This document shows, in pieces, positions 53,172 to 61,792 of a stretch of DNA of 64,000 nt. This DNA comes from Caulobacter hibisci (GTDB lineage: Bacteria; Pseudomonadota; Alphaproteobacteria; Caulobacterales; Caulobacteraceae). The position numbers and the translations under genes are program-made. The first letter of the stretch is position 1. Each line of letters begins with the position of its first letter. Under the pieces are notes generated by a model, which did not search any database, was not told where the DNA came from, and saw only the letters and a list, made by a program, of their open reading frames with translations. Location of the stretch: positions 434,001-498,000 of the forward strand of contig NZ_JADWOX010000001.1 of the NCBI RefSeq assembly GCF_016135805.1, read 5' to 3'.

Positions 53172-55765
53172 CAGGAAAGCGCCTCCGCGATCAGGTCTTC
53201 CTCCGCCTCGGCCAGGATCATGTCGCTGGCCGCGTCGCCGGGCGCGCGCTCGCGGCCGATCTCCAGCATGATCGGCACGGCGAAGGGCGAAACCTTGTCC
53301 AGCGCCGCATGGCGGATGCGGCCCTTGATGCGGGCCAGTAGATCCCCCAGCCGCGCCACGTCCAGCTGACCGGTCGCCGCATCGGCGCGGGCGCAGCGCA
53401 GCAGCAGGTGGTCGGGCTGGTGCTTGCGTAGAACGTCGTAGATCAGGTCGGTCGAGAAGGTGACCTGGCGGCCCGACTTCTCCTCGCCGGGATAGCGCCG
53501 CTCGATCAGCCCGCCGATCAGGGCGCAGGCCTTGAAGGCGCGCTTCATCAGGAAGCTTTCGTTCAGCCAGTCCTCCAGGTCGTCGCCCAGCATGTCCTGG
53601 TCGAACAGGTCGGCCAGATCCAGTTCGTCCATCGGCCGCAGCGACCAGACGTTCAGCGCATAGTCGTTGCAGACGAAGCCCAGCGGCCCGACGCCCAGTC
53701 GGTCGAGCCGGCGGGTCAGCAGCATGGCCAGGGTGGTGTGGGCCAGGCGCCCCTCGAACGGATACAAGACCATGTGGAAGCGCTTCCCGCGCGGGAAGGT
53801 CTCCAGCAGCATCTCGTCCTCGTCCGGGATCAGCGAGCGGGCCTTCTGGTAGGCCATCCACTCCTGGACGTCGGGTGGTAGGGCCAGCCATTCGGCCTCG
53901 TCGTGCATCATCTTGCGCACGCGCGACGCCAGATAGGTCGAGAGCGGGAACTTCGACCCGCCCCAGCTGGGCATCTTGGGGTCCTTGTCGGGGGCGGGGG
54001 TCACGAAGGCGTCGGCGCCCACGAGGCTGTTGAAGCGCCAGACCTGTCCGGCGAAAACGAAGGTGTCGCCGGGCGCCAACTGCTCGAAATAGCCTTCCTC
54101 GGCCTCGCCGATCTTGCGTCCGCCCATCGGCCTGCGGCCGCCGCCGATGCGCACGTTGACCACGGCGGGCGAGACGATCGCGCCGACGTTCATCCGGTGG
54201 CGCTGGATCACCTGGGCGTTGCGGGCTTTCCAGAGGCCGTCCGCGTCCTCCACGATCCGACGGAAGCGGTCGTAGGTCTTCAGCGCGTAACCGCCGGTGG
54301 AGACGAAATCGACGACGGTCTCGAAGTCTTCCCACGACAGGTCGGCATAGGGGCCGGCGGTGCGAACCTCGTCATAGAGGTCGAGCAGCTTGAAGGGCTC
54401 GGAGCAGGCGCAGCCCATGACATGCTGGGCCAGGACGTCGAGGGCGCCGATGCGGGCCGGTTCGCCGTCGAGGTGGTTCTCCAGGATGGCGTCGGCGGCC
54501 GCGCGGCACTCCAGCATCTCGAAGCGGCTGGCGGGCACGAACAGGGCGCGGCTGGGCTCGTCGAGGCGATGGTTGGCGCGGCCGATCCGCTGGACCATCC
54601 GCGAGGCCCCCTTGGGCGCGGCCAGCTGGATGACCAGATCGACGTCGCCCCAGTCGATGCCCATGTCCAGGGTCGAGGTGCAGACCACGGCTCGCAGCTC
54701 GCCCCGCGCCATGGCGGCCTCGACCTTGCGCCGCTGCTCGGCCGACAGGCTGCCGTGGTGCAGGGCGATCGGCAGGCCCTCGTCGTTGAGCTTCCATAGT
54801 TCCTGGAAGGCGAACTCGGCCTGGAAGCGCGTGTTGACGAAGATCAGGGCCGTGCGGCTGGCGGCGATGATCGTATAGACCTCGGCCATGGCGTGCTGGG
54901 CGGTGTGGCCGGCCCACGGCACGCGGCCGTCGGAGACCAGGACTTCCACCACCGGCTGGGCGCCGCCGGAGCCGAGGACGAGGTCGACCGACGAGCCTGC
55001 AAGGGAAGGAACCTCCCCCCGTGGGGGAGGTGTCGGCGAAGCCGACGGAGGGGGGAGTATTTCCGGCGTTGCTGAAGCTGAAACCGCCCCCCCACCGGCG
55101 CTAGGCGCCGCCTCCCCCACAGGGGGAGGTTCGTTTTGGATCGGGCCTCGTCCCAACCACTTCCGCACTAGGTCCGGATCATCCACCGTCGCCGACAGCC
55201 CCACCCGGCGCAGGCGCGGTGCGAAGACCTGAAGGCGCGCCATGGCCAGGGCCAGGAGGTCGCCGCGCTTGGAGGGCCACATGGCGTGGGCCTCGTCGAT
55301 GATCACGCAGGAGAGGTCGGCGAAGTATTCGCGCGCGCCTTCCCAGGCGCAGAACAGCGCGAGCTGTTCGGGGGTGGTCAGCAGGATGTCGGGCGGACGG
55401 ATCCGCTGGCGGGCCTTGCGGCTTTCGCCGGTGTCGCCGGTGCGGCTTTCGGCGACGATCGACAGGCCCATCTCGCGGATCGGCGTCATCAGGTTGCGCT
55501 CGACGTCGACGGCCAGGGCCTTGAGCGGCGAGATGTAGAGGGTGTGGATGCCGGCCGGCGCATTGCGCGGCGGGCGCTCGTAGAGCTCGATCAGGCTGGG
55601 CAGGAAGCCCGCCAGGGTCTTGCCGCCGCCGGTCGGGGCGATCAGCAGGGCGTCGCGCCCGGCCTTGGCCTTTGCGATCATCGACAGCTGGTGGGCGCGC
55701 GGGGCCCAGCCGCGGGCGGCGAACCACTCTGAAAAGCGCGGGGGAAGCAGGTCGGCCGGAACCAT
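53171..55765 (-). CDS. Ligase-associated DEXH-box helicase (Lhr type) with in-frame repeat insertion
   Basis: 864-residue superfamily 2 helicase, about 40 residues longer than usual. Walker A LIAPTGGGKTLAGF, CVIIDEAHAMW (DEAH), LSATVDD and in domain 2 VCTSTLDMGIDWGDVDLVIQLAAPKGASRMVQRIGRANH are intact. The C-terminal winged-helix and DUF part is complete (PFEGRLAHTTLAMLL). Residues about 212-253, rich in Pro, Ala and Ser, are encoded by a palindromic repeat (55010-55131) that separates the two RecA-like domains. It acts with PdeM in DNA repair; overlap TGATG. Confidence 0.9.
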   Translation of the reverse strand: MVPADLLPPRFSEWFAARGWAPRAHQLSMIAKAKAGRDALLIAPTGGGKTLAGFLPSLIELYERPPRNAPAGIHTLYISPLKALAVDVERNLMTPIREMGLSIVAESRTGDTGESRKARQRIRPPDILLTTPEQLALFCAWEGAREYFADLSCVIIDEAHAMWPSKRGDLLALAMARLQVFAPRLRRVGLSATVDDPDLVRKWLGRGPIQNEPPPVGEAAPSAGGGAVSASATPEILPPPSASPTPPPRGEVPSLAGSSVDLVLGSGGAQPVVEVLVSDGRVPWAGHTAQHAMAEVYTIIAASRTALIFVNTRFQAEFAFQELWKLNDEGLPIALHHGSLSAEQRRKVEAAMARGELRAVVCTSTLDMGIDWGDVDLVIQLAAPKGASRMVQRIGRANHRLDEPSRALFVPASRFEMLECRAAADAILENHLDGEPARIGALDVLAQHVMGCACSEPFKLLDLYDEVRTAGPYADLSWEDFETVVDFVSTGGYALKTYDRFRRIVEDADGLWKARNAQVIQRHRMNVGAIVSPAVVNVRIGGGRRPMGGRKIGEAEEGYFEQLAPGDTFVFAGQVWRFNSLVGADAFVTPAPDKDPKMPSWGGSKFPLSTYLASRVRKMMHDEAEWLALPPDVQEWMAYQKARSLIPDEDEMLLETFPRGKRFHMVLYPFEGRLAHTTLAMLLTRRLDRLGVGPLGFVCNDYALNVWSLRPMDELDLADLFDQDMLGDDLEDWLNESFLMKRAFKACALIGGLIERRYPGEEKSGRQVTFSTDLIYDVLRKHQPDHLLLRCARADAATGQLDVARLGDLLARIKGRIRHAALDKVSPFAVPIMLEIGRERAPGDAASDMILAEAEEDLIAEALS
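55010..55131. repeat. 122-bp palindromic repeat inside the helicase gene
   Basis: Left arm ACCTCCCCCCGTGGGGGAGG (55011-55030) followed by GTCGGCGAAGCCGAC, and the inverted right arm CCTCCCCCACAGGGGGAGGT (55111-55130) preceded by CGGCGCTAGGCGCCG. Both arms are hairpins and are mirror images. The repeat is read through in frame as part of the helicase protein. Confidence 0.85.
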
Positions 55766-55894
55766 CGAGGGGGCTATAGCATGTTCCTGTTCTGTTTCTG
55801 CCGGGAAATCGACTTAGCGGGAGAACGGCGTGCGAAGTTTGCCCTGGCCGGCGGGGCTCCCTAGGGTCAGGCCGCAAGTTTCCGGAGTTCGTCC
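55766..55894. other. Divergent promoter gap between the helicase and M28 peptidase genes
   Basis: 129 bases that must carry promoters for both directions. The peptidase gene has TTTCCGGAG about 17 bases before its ATG. No dyad or strong -10 was singled out. Confidence 0.4.
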
Positions 55895-57568
55895 ATGTCC
55901 CGCCGCGCCGCCCTCCTGCTGACCGCCGCTCTCGCGCTGCCGAGCCTGGCCCATGCCCAGAAGGTCGACACCGGCCCGATCGATCCCGCGCGGCTGTCGG
56001 AAATCACCCGCGTGCTGTCCAGCGACGCGTTTCTCGGCCGCGCGCCGGGCGGTCCGGCCGAGCAGAAGACCACCGACTACATCGCCGCCCAGTTCAAGGC
56101 GCTCGGCCTGGAGCCGGCTGGCGACGCGGGCAGCTACACACAGAAGGTGCCGCTGGTGCACACCCGCATCGACGGGCCCGTCAGCATGAGCTTCGCCACT
56201 GCCGCAGGCCCGGTGAGCGTGGCCCAGGGCGACCAGGCCCAGGTCATGACGCTGCTGCCGGTCGATCAGGTGGCGATCAAGGACGCGCCGCTGGTTTTCG
56301 TCGGCTACGGCGTCAGCGCCCCCGAGCGCGGCTGGGACGACTTCAAGGGTGCGGACCTGAAGGGCAAGGTCGCCGTCTTCCTGATCAGCGACCCCGACCT
56401 CGAAGCGGCTGAGGGCGAGCCCGCCTACGGCAAGTTCGGCGGCAAGGCGGCCACCTACTACGCCCGCTGGACCTACAAGTACGAGGAGGCCGTGCGGCGC
56501 GGCGCGGTCGGGGCGCTGATCGTCCACGAGACCCTGGGCGCGGGCTATGGCTGGAGCACGGTCAAGGCCTCGAACGGCGAGGGCTACGACATCGTCCGTC
56601 CGAACCCGGCCAAGGAGAAGCTGCAACTGCAGGGCTGGATCCAGCGCGACGTGGCGGTGGATCTGTTCAAGCGCTCGGGCCTGGATTTCGAGGTGCTGAA
56701 GCGTTCGGCGCGCGATCCCGGCTTCAAGCCGGTGGCCCTGAAGGGCGCGAGCTTCTCGGCCGCCTACAAGGTCGCCCACGAGCCGATGGTCAGCCACAAC
56801 GTCGTGGCCAAGCTGCCGGGCACGACCCACGCCGATGAGAGCCTGATGTACGCCGCCCACTGGGACGCCTATGGCGTCGGGGCGCCCGATCCGCAGGGCA
56901 AGACGACCCGGGCCGGGGCGGCCGACGACGCCATCGGCGTGGCCGGCGTCATCGAGGTGGCGCGGGCCTTCAAGCAGGGTCCGGCGCCGCAGCGCTCGAT
57001 CCTGTTCGCCGCCTGGACGGGCGAGGAGCGGGGCCTGCTGGGCTCGGAGTACTACGCGGTGAAGGCGGGTGACGCGGCGCTCGGCAAGATGGCGGCCAAC
57101 TATACGCTCGACGTGCTGCAAACCGCCGGCCCGGCCAAGGACATCGTGCTGGTCGGGGCGGGGCAGAACCAGCTGGAGGACGGCCTGGCCAAGGCCGCCG
57201 CCGCGCAGGGGCGCACGGTGACGCCGGACGCCAAGCCCGAGCGGGCGCTGTTCTATCGTGCCGACCACTTCTCGCTGGCCAAGCGCGGGGTGCCGGTGCT
57301 GCTGGTCATGGGCCTGGGCGGCGGGGCCGACCTGCTGAACGGCGGCCGAGCGGCCGGCGACGCCTGGGTCGCCGACTACACCGCCCGCTGCTACCACCAG
57401 CCCTGCGACGCCTGGAGCCCCGACTGGGACCTGCGCGGCGCGGCCCAGGACGTGGCCCTGGTCTACGAGGCCGGCAAGGCGATCGCCAATTCGCGGGTCT
57501 GGCCGGACTGGAACGCCGGGTCGGAGTTCAAGCCGGTGCGCGCGGCGAGCGCGGCGGAGCGGAAGTAG
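55895..57568 (+). CDS. Secreted M28-family zinc aminopeptidase
   Basis: 557 residues with a signal peptide (1-22, ending AHAQ). An inserted PA-like domain (about 130-250, LVFVGYGVSAPERGWDDFKGADLKGKVAVFLISDPD) precedes the catalytic core. Zinc ligands and catalytic residues: H and D in AAHWDAYG, D in GAADDAIGVAGVIEVA, the EE pair in WTGEERGLLGSEYYA and a later FYRADHFSLAKRGVP. The usual asparagine after the DD is alanine here, within family variation. Releases N-terminal amino acids in the periplasm. Last residues are basic and disordered. Confidence 0.92.
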   Translation: MSRRAALLLTAALALPSLAHAQKVDTGPIDPARLSEITRVLSSDAFLGRAPGGPAEQKTTDYIAAQFKALGLEPAGDAGSYTQKVPLVHTRIDGPVSMSFATAAGPVSVAQGDQAQVMTLLPVDQVAIKDAPLVFVGYGVSAPERGWDDFKGADLKGKVAVFLISDPDLEAAEGEPAYGKFGGKAATYYARWTYKYEEAVRRGAVGALIVHETLGAGYGWSTVKASNGEGYDIVRPNPAKEKLQLQGWIQRDVAVDLFKRSGLDFEVLKRSARDPGFKPVALKGASFSAAYKVAHEPMVSHNVVAKLPGTTHADESLMYAAHWDAYGVGAPDPQGKTTRAGAADDAIGVAGVIEVARAFKQGPAPQRSILFAAWTGEERGLLGSEYYAVKAGDAALGKMAANYTLDVLQTAGPAKDIVLVGAGQNQLEDGLAKAAAAQGRTVTPDAKPERALFYRADHFSLAKRGVPVLLVMGLGGGADLLNGGRAAGDAWVADYTARCYHQPCDAWSPDWDLRGAAQDVALVYEAGKAIANSRVWPDWNAGSEFKPVRAASAAERK

Positions 57569-57584
57569 GATCCAAAATCCGAAC

Positions 57585-57670
57585 AATCCCGCGAAAGCGG
57601 GGACACAGGCTTTTCTGCCACCCGCCGCGCTCGACGATAAAACACCTGGGTCCCCGCTTTCGCGGGGATT
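57585..57670. repeat. ATCCCCGCGAAAGCGGGG-type inverted-repeat element
   Basis: Left arm ATCCCGCGAAAGCGGGGAC (57586-57604) with ACAGG; right arm CCTGGGTCCCCGC then TTTCGCGGGGAT ending near 57668. Each arm is also a small hairpin (CCCGC-GAAA-GCGGG). It lies 17 bases after the M28 stop, a common place for such elements. Confidence 0.8.
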
Positions 57671-57740
57671 TTACGGGGGCGGGCGTGTGCGCGCTGAGTT
57701 CCCCGTTCGTTTCCTCGCCGCGAAGTGTTAATTACCCCTC

Positions 57741-60569
57741 GTGAGCGCCCTTCCTGCGAGTCTTGATCTGGCCCCGGCCCTGGTGGTGCTGCCGGGCCCG
57801 CGCGCCGGCGTGGCCGACGGGAGCACGCGACCGGGCGAGCTGGGCGGGCGGGTGATCCGGCCGCCGGACGCGCGCGACCTGTTCGAGCACGGGCCGGTGC
57901 TGGTGGCCCACGCGGCCATGACCGCCAAGCGCCTGAACCTGCACGCGCCCTATCGCAGCCCGGCCATCTTCGACGTGCTGGAGCTTTACGCCTTCACCCG
58001 GCCGGCGACCTTCTGCGCGCCCTCGTCGGTGGGCCTGGCCATGGCCTTGGGCCTGCCGGAGCCGAAGGGCGCGGCGGCCCAGGCCCAGACCCTGCGCGAG
58101 GCCGCCGATGTCCTGCTGCGCGAGCTGGCCCTGACCCCGCGTCCGTCGCGGGAGGAAGCCCTGGCCGTGGCCGAGACCCTGGCCCGGGCCGGCTGGGCCT
58201 GGGGACCGGCGGTGGTCGGCGCCCTGCGCTCGGTTCCGGTCGGCAACCAGTTCCGCAGCTCCGGCCTCGACGTCTGGGCGCGGCTGGTGGAGTGGGAGGA
58301 CCAAGCCCCGGTCGGCGAGCCGCTGTCGCGTCCGATCGATCCCGAGGCTGCGTCGGAGCGCCTGAAGTCGCTACTGGCCCGCGCTGGTCTCGACGAACTG
58401 CGCGAGGCCCAGGACACCTATGCCCGCGAGACGTCGTACGCCTTCCAGCCGCGCGATCGCGAAGGCGAGCCGCGGATGATGTTGGCCGAGGCCGGCACCG
58501 GGGTCGGCAAGACGCTGGGCTATCTGGCGCCCGCCAGCGTCTGGGCCGAGGCCAACGGGCCGTCGGTGTGGATCAGCACCTATACCCGCGCCCTGCAGCG
58601 GCAGATCGAGCGCGAGAGCGCCGCCATCTATCCCGACCCGCTGGTGCGCGCCCGCAAGGCGGTGGTGCGCAAGGGGCGGGAGAACTACCTGTGCCTGCTG
58701 AACCTGCAGGAGCAGGCCAATAGCGCCCAGCTGGGCAATGGCGATCTGGTCGGCCTGGCCCTGGCCGCGCGCTGGGCGCGGGTCAGCCGCGACGGCGACA
58801 TGACCGGCGGCGACTATCCGGCTTGGCTGCCGACCCTGTTTTCCGTGCCGCCGTCCGCTCAAGCCAGCGCCGCCAATCTGGTCGATCGCCGGGGCGAGTG
58901 CATCCACGCCGGCTGCCAGCACTATCGCGTCTGCTTCATCGAAAAGGCCGTGCGGGCCTCCAAGCGCGCCGACCTTGTGATCGCCAACCACGCCCTGGTC
59001 ATGACCCAGGCGGCCTTCGACGGCGCGCGCACGGCGCGGGGCCTGAAGGGCGACAACGAGACCACGGCGGTCAAGCGGGTGGTGTTCGACGAGGGCCACC
59101 ACCTGTTCGACGCCGCCGACAGCGCCTTCTCCGCCGCGCTTTCCGGCGCCGAGGCCGCCGAGCTGCGCCGCTGGATCCGCGGACCCGAGGGGCGCGGACG
59201 ACGGGGCCGGGGGCTGGAAGCCCGGCTGCTCGACATCCTGGGCGACAAGGAAAGCGCCCGCCAGGCCCTGAGCGCGGTGATCCAGGCCGCCACCGCCCTG
59301 CCGGGCGAAGGCTGGTCGGGGCGGATCGCGCCGCCGGACGGCCAGGTCAATCCGATCGGGCCGATCGAGAACTACCTCGTCGCCGTCATCGAACAGCTGC
59401 GGGCGCGGTCCAGCGAACGCGGCGGGCCGGAGCTTGGCCTGCAATGCGCCGCCCGTCCGGCCGTCGACCTGGTGCGCGAGCGGGCCGGCGAGGCCGCCCG
59501 GGCCCTGGCCGGCGTCGAGGCGCCGCTGCTGGCCCTGGCCCGCCAGCTGGAAGATGTGCTCGACGAGGACGCCGAGCACCTTGGTCCGTCCGAGCGCGCT
59601 CGTATCGAGGGCGCGCTGCGGGGCCTGGACCGCCGGGCCCGCATGACCCTCCCGGCCTGGCGCTCGATCCTCAAGGCCATCGACGAGGACGCCGAGGACG
59701 ATCCCGACTTCGTCGACTGGTTCGAGGCGACGTTCCTCTACGGCCGCGTCGTTGATGCGGCCTGCCGCCGCCACTGGGTGGACCCGACCGAGCCGTTGCG
59801 CGCGGCGGTGCTGAGCCCCGCCCACGGGGTGCTAGTGACCAGCGCCACCCTGGTCGATCCGGCGCTGGAGGATCCCTTCGCCCTGGCCGAGATGCGCACC
59901 GGCGCGGCCCGCCTGCCGCAGCCGCCCAAGGTGCTGCGCTTGGTCTCGCCCTTCGATTACGAGAAGAACGCCCGCGCCTTCGTCGTCACCGACGTCAACA
60001 AGGAGGACGCGCGCCAGGTCTCGGCCGCCATGCGCGAGCTGTTCCTGGCGGCCAATGGCGGGGCCTTGGGCCTGTTCACCGCCATCCGCCGGCTGAAGGC
60101 CGTGCACGAGCGCATCGCCGCGCCGCTGGCCGACAAGGGCCTGCCGCTCTACGCCCAGCATGTCGACCCGCTGGAGGCCGGGGCGCTGGTCGACATCTTC
60201 CGGGCCGAGGAGGACGCCTGCCTGCTGGGCACCGACGCCATTCGGGATGGCGTGGACGTGCCGGGCCGGTCCCTGCGCCTGCTGGTCTTCGACCGGGTGC
60301 CGTGGCCGCGGCCGGACATCCTGCACAAGGCGCGGCGCACCAAGTTCGGCGGCAAGGGCTATGACGACTCGATCGCCCGGGCCCGCATCAGCCAGGCCTT
60401 CGGCCGCCTGATCCGCCGGGCCGACGACCGCGGCGTGTTCGTGATGCTCGACGCGGCCGCGCCCACCCGGCTCTTTTCAAGCTTGCCCGAAGGGGTGACG
60501 ATAGAGCGACTCACGCTCGTCGAAGTCATTGAAGCGACGGCCGCATTTCTGTCCGAAGCACGAGATTAA
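57741..60569 (+). CDS. DinG/XPD-like ATP-dependent DNA helicase
   Basis: 942 residues. An N-terminal extension (1-235) with a weak helicase-accessory look precedes the superfamily 2 core: Walker A AGTGVGKT (about 251-258), the DEGH box in VVFDEGHHLFDAADSAFSAAL and motif VI QAFGRLIRRADDRG. Four cysteines between motifs I and II (ENYLC, GEC, AGC, RVC) match the XPD/DinG 4Fe-4S cluster. It unwinds DNA 5'-3' in repair or R-loop removal. GTG 57741 is used. The long C-terminal part includes VTSATLVDPALEDPF (motif III). Confidence 0.9.
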   Translation: MSALPASLDLAPALVVLPGPRAGVADGSTRPGELGGRVIRPPDARDLFEHGPVLVAHAAMTAKRLNLHAPYRSPAIFDVLELYAFTRPATFCAPSSVGLAMALGLPEPKGAAAQAQTLREAADVLLRELALTPRPSREEALAVAETLARAGWAWGPAVVGALRSVPVGNQFRSSGLDVWARLVEWEDQAPVGEPLSRPIDPEAASERLKSLLARAGLDELREAQDTYARETSYAFQPRDREGEPRMMLAEAGTGVGKTLGYLAPASVWAEANGPSVWISTYTRALQRQIERESAAIYPDPLVRARKAVVRKGRENYLCLLNLQEQANSAQLGNGDLVGLALAARWARVSRDGDMTGGDYPAWLPTLFSVPPSAQASAANLVDRRGECIHAGCQHYRVCFIEKAVRASKRADLVIANHALVMTQAAFDGARTARGLKGDNETTAVKRVVFDEGHHLFDAADSAFSAALSGAEAAELRRWIRGPEGRGRRGRGLEARLLDILGDKESARQALSAVIQAATALPGEGWSGRIAPPDGQVNPIGPIENYLVAVIEQLRARSSERGGPELGLQCAARPAVDLVRERAGEAARALAGVEAPLLALARQLEDVLDEDAEHLGPSERARIEGALRGLDRRARMTLPAWRSILKAIDEDAEDDPDFVDWFEATFLYGRVVDAACRRHWVDPTEPLRAAVLSPAHGVLVTSATLVDPALEDPFALAEMRTGAARLPQPPKVLRLVSPFDYEKNARAFVVTDVNKEDARQVSAAMRELFLAANGGALGLFTAIRRLKAVHERIAAPLADKGLPLYAQHVDPLEAGALVDIFRAEEDACLLGTDAIRDGVDVPGRSLRLLVFDRVPWPRPDILHKARRTKFGGKGYDDSIARARISQAFGRLIRRADDRGVFVMLDAAAPTRLFSSLPEGVTIERLTLVEVIEATAAFLSEARD

Positions 60570-60614
60570 AGCAGCGTGTTCATCCTCCGTGGGGGGAGGA
60601 TCCAGGAGGACGAG

Positions 60615-61076
60615 TTGAGGTTTCGGTTTGGGGCGACGGCCCTGGTGCTCGCCGGCGTGATGGCCGGCTCGGCTTCGGCGCAGGAATTCGTGCGCGGCGA
60701 CTGCATGGGCGTGGTCCAGCCGACCAAGAGCCTGCGTTTCGAGAACGACGAGCACGCCCGCTGGTACAAGCGCTTCTGGACCGGCAACTGCCAGGACCTG
60801 TCGCTGTGCTTCCCCGGCTCGCCCAACTGGAACGACATCGTCACCAAGCTGGTCATCAAGGGCGGCGCGTCGGAGAAGCCGGCCCTGCTGCCCAAGGCCT
60901 GCAAGCTGGGCCAGATGATCGGCATGGAATGGGCGCGCGACCGCCGCATCAAGCGGATCAGCACCCAGGACCTGAAGCGCTTTTCCAACATCCTCGACGA
61001 CGCCGGCGACCCGCTGAAGGGCGTCGAGGCCGTGGAACTCAAGGCGCGGGCGCTGCTGTCGCAGCCCAAGGGCTGA
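60615..61076 (+). CDS. Secreted small protein of unknown function
   Basis: 153 residues from a TTG at 60615, with AGGAGGA 4-5 bases upstream. Signal peptide to about residue 22 (MRFRFGATALVLAGVMAGSASA), then a domain with four cysteines (CMGV, NCQDLSLCFPG, KACKLG) and the block WYKRFWTGNC. Cysteines suggest disulfides in the periplasm. A short helix-rich tail ends LLSQPKG. A start at 60576 would lose the signal peptide. No family recognised. Confidence 0.75.
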   Translation: MRFRFGATALVLAGVMAGSASAQEFVRGDCMGVVQPTKSLRFENDEHARWYKRFWTGNCQDLSLCFPGSPNWNDIVTKLVIKGGASEKPALLPKACKLGQMIGMEWARDRRIKRISTQDLKRFSNILDDAGDPLKGVEAVELKARALLSQPKG

Positions 61077-61100
61077 GGCCCGCGTCTTCTTCCTCTGGAA

Positions 61101-61194
61101 GTCATCGCCCGGCTTGTCCGGGCGACCCAAGCAGACTCAACAGGAAGTCTCGGGCCAGCTCGGCTTGGGTCGCCCGCATAAAGCGGGCGATGAC
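61101..61194. repeat. GTCATCGCCCG inverted-repeat element, copy B
   Basis: 94-bp element with ends GTCATCGCCCGGCTTGTCCG and CCCGCATAAAGCGGGCGATGAC and inner arms ACCCAAGC/GCTTGGGT. It is in the opposite orientation to the copy at 21601-21689: the GGCTTGTCC hairpin is at its left end here and at the right end there. Confidence 0.8.
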
Positions 61195-61334
61195 TTCTTT
61201 TGGAGAGGTGGTTTTGGAGGAAGCGGCACCCGCCCTCGAACCGTCGTATTGACGACTCTCGACCGTCGAATTTGTGCAATCGAGCGGGTATAGAGATCGC
61301 GTGGGGAGACAACGCAGCGACGGGAGCGATCCTT

Positions 61335-61601
61335 ATGGCCGTGACCACCATCGACCTCGCCATCGACGATCAGGCCGCGCCCAGCGAGGTTCGGTCCTCC
61401 CGCGCCTTGGTGCAGGCGGTCCGCTGGCGAAGCGGGCTCAGCCAGAGTGAATTTTCCCGCGCCTTCGCCATTCCCCTGCCGACGCTGAGCGAGCTGGAGC
61501 ACGGCGAGGCTCGTCCCGACGCGGCCATGCTGGCCTATCTGCGGGTCATCGATCACGCGCCCGATGTGGTGCGCGAGGCGCTGACGCGGGCGGGGGTTTA
61601 G
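61335..61601 (+). CDS. XRE-family helix-turn-helix regulator
   Basis: 88 residues. HTH: VQAVRWRSGLSQSEFSRAFAIPLPTLSELEHGEARPDAAMLAYLRVI, the pattern of antitoxin-like NadS/HigA regulators; the C-terminal end DHAPDVVREALTRAGV is typical of that group. No RelE-like toxin is adjacent: upstream is a repeat and a secreted protein gene. The leader has CGTCGT-N4-ACGAC and CGACC-GTCGAA dyads at 61246-61270 that could be its own operator. ATG 61335 with GGGAGCG upstream. Confidence 0.8.
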   Translation: MAVTTIDLAIDDQAAPSEVRSSRALVQAVRWRSGLSQSEFSRAFAIPLPTLSELEHGEARPDAAMLAYLRVIDHAPDVVREALTRAGV

Positions 61602-61621
61602 GGCTCCGCGTTTCCCAAACT

Positions 61622-61756
61622 CCCGTCATTCCCGCCCTTGTGGCGGGAACCCCTCTGTCAGCCGCAAGTGCAGAAGAGGCGGATCGCTGGCGATCCGCTG
61701 GCGCTTCACATGCGAGCGGAAACAGGGTTTCCCGCCACAAGGCGGGAATGACGGGA
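61622..61756. repeat. 135-bp inverted-repeat element, copy 3 (inverted)
   Basis: Same family and length as the elements at 15013 and 20219, with the arm CTCTGTCAGCCGC now on the left, so it is in the opposite orientation. Central palindrome at 61679-61698. The right terminal repeat has one G fewer (CACAAGGCGGG). It lies between the stop of the XRE gene and the convergent hydrolase gene. Confidence 0.9.
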
Positions 61757-61792
61757 TTAAAGGTGAGCGTGCGAGAAGAGGGGCCGCCCCCC

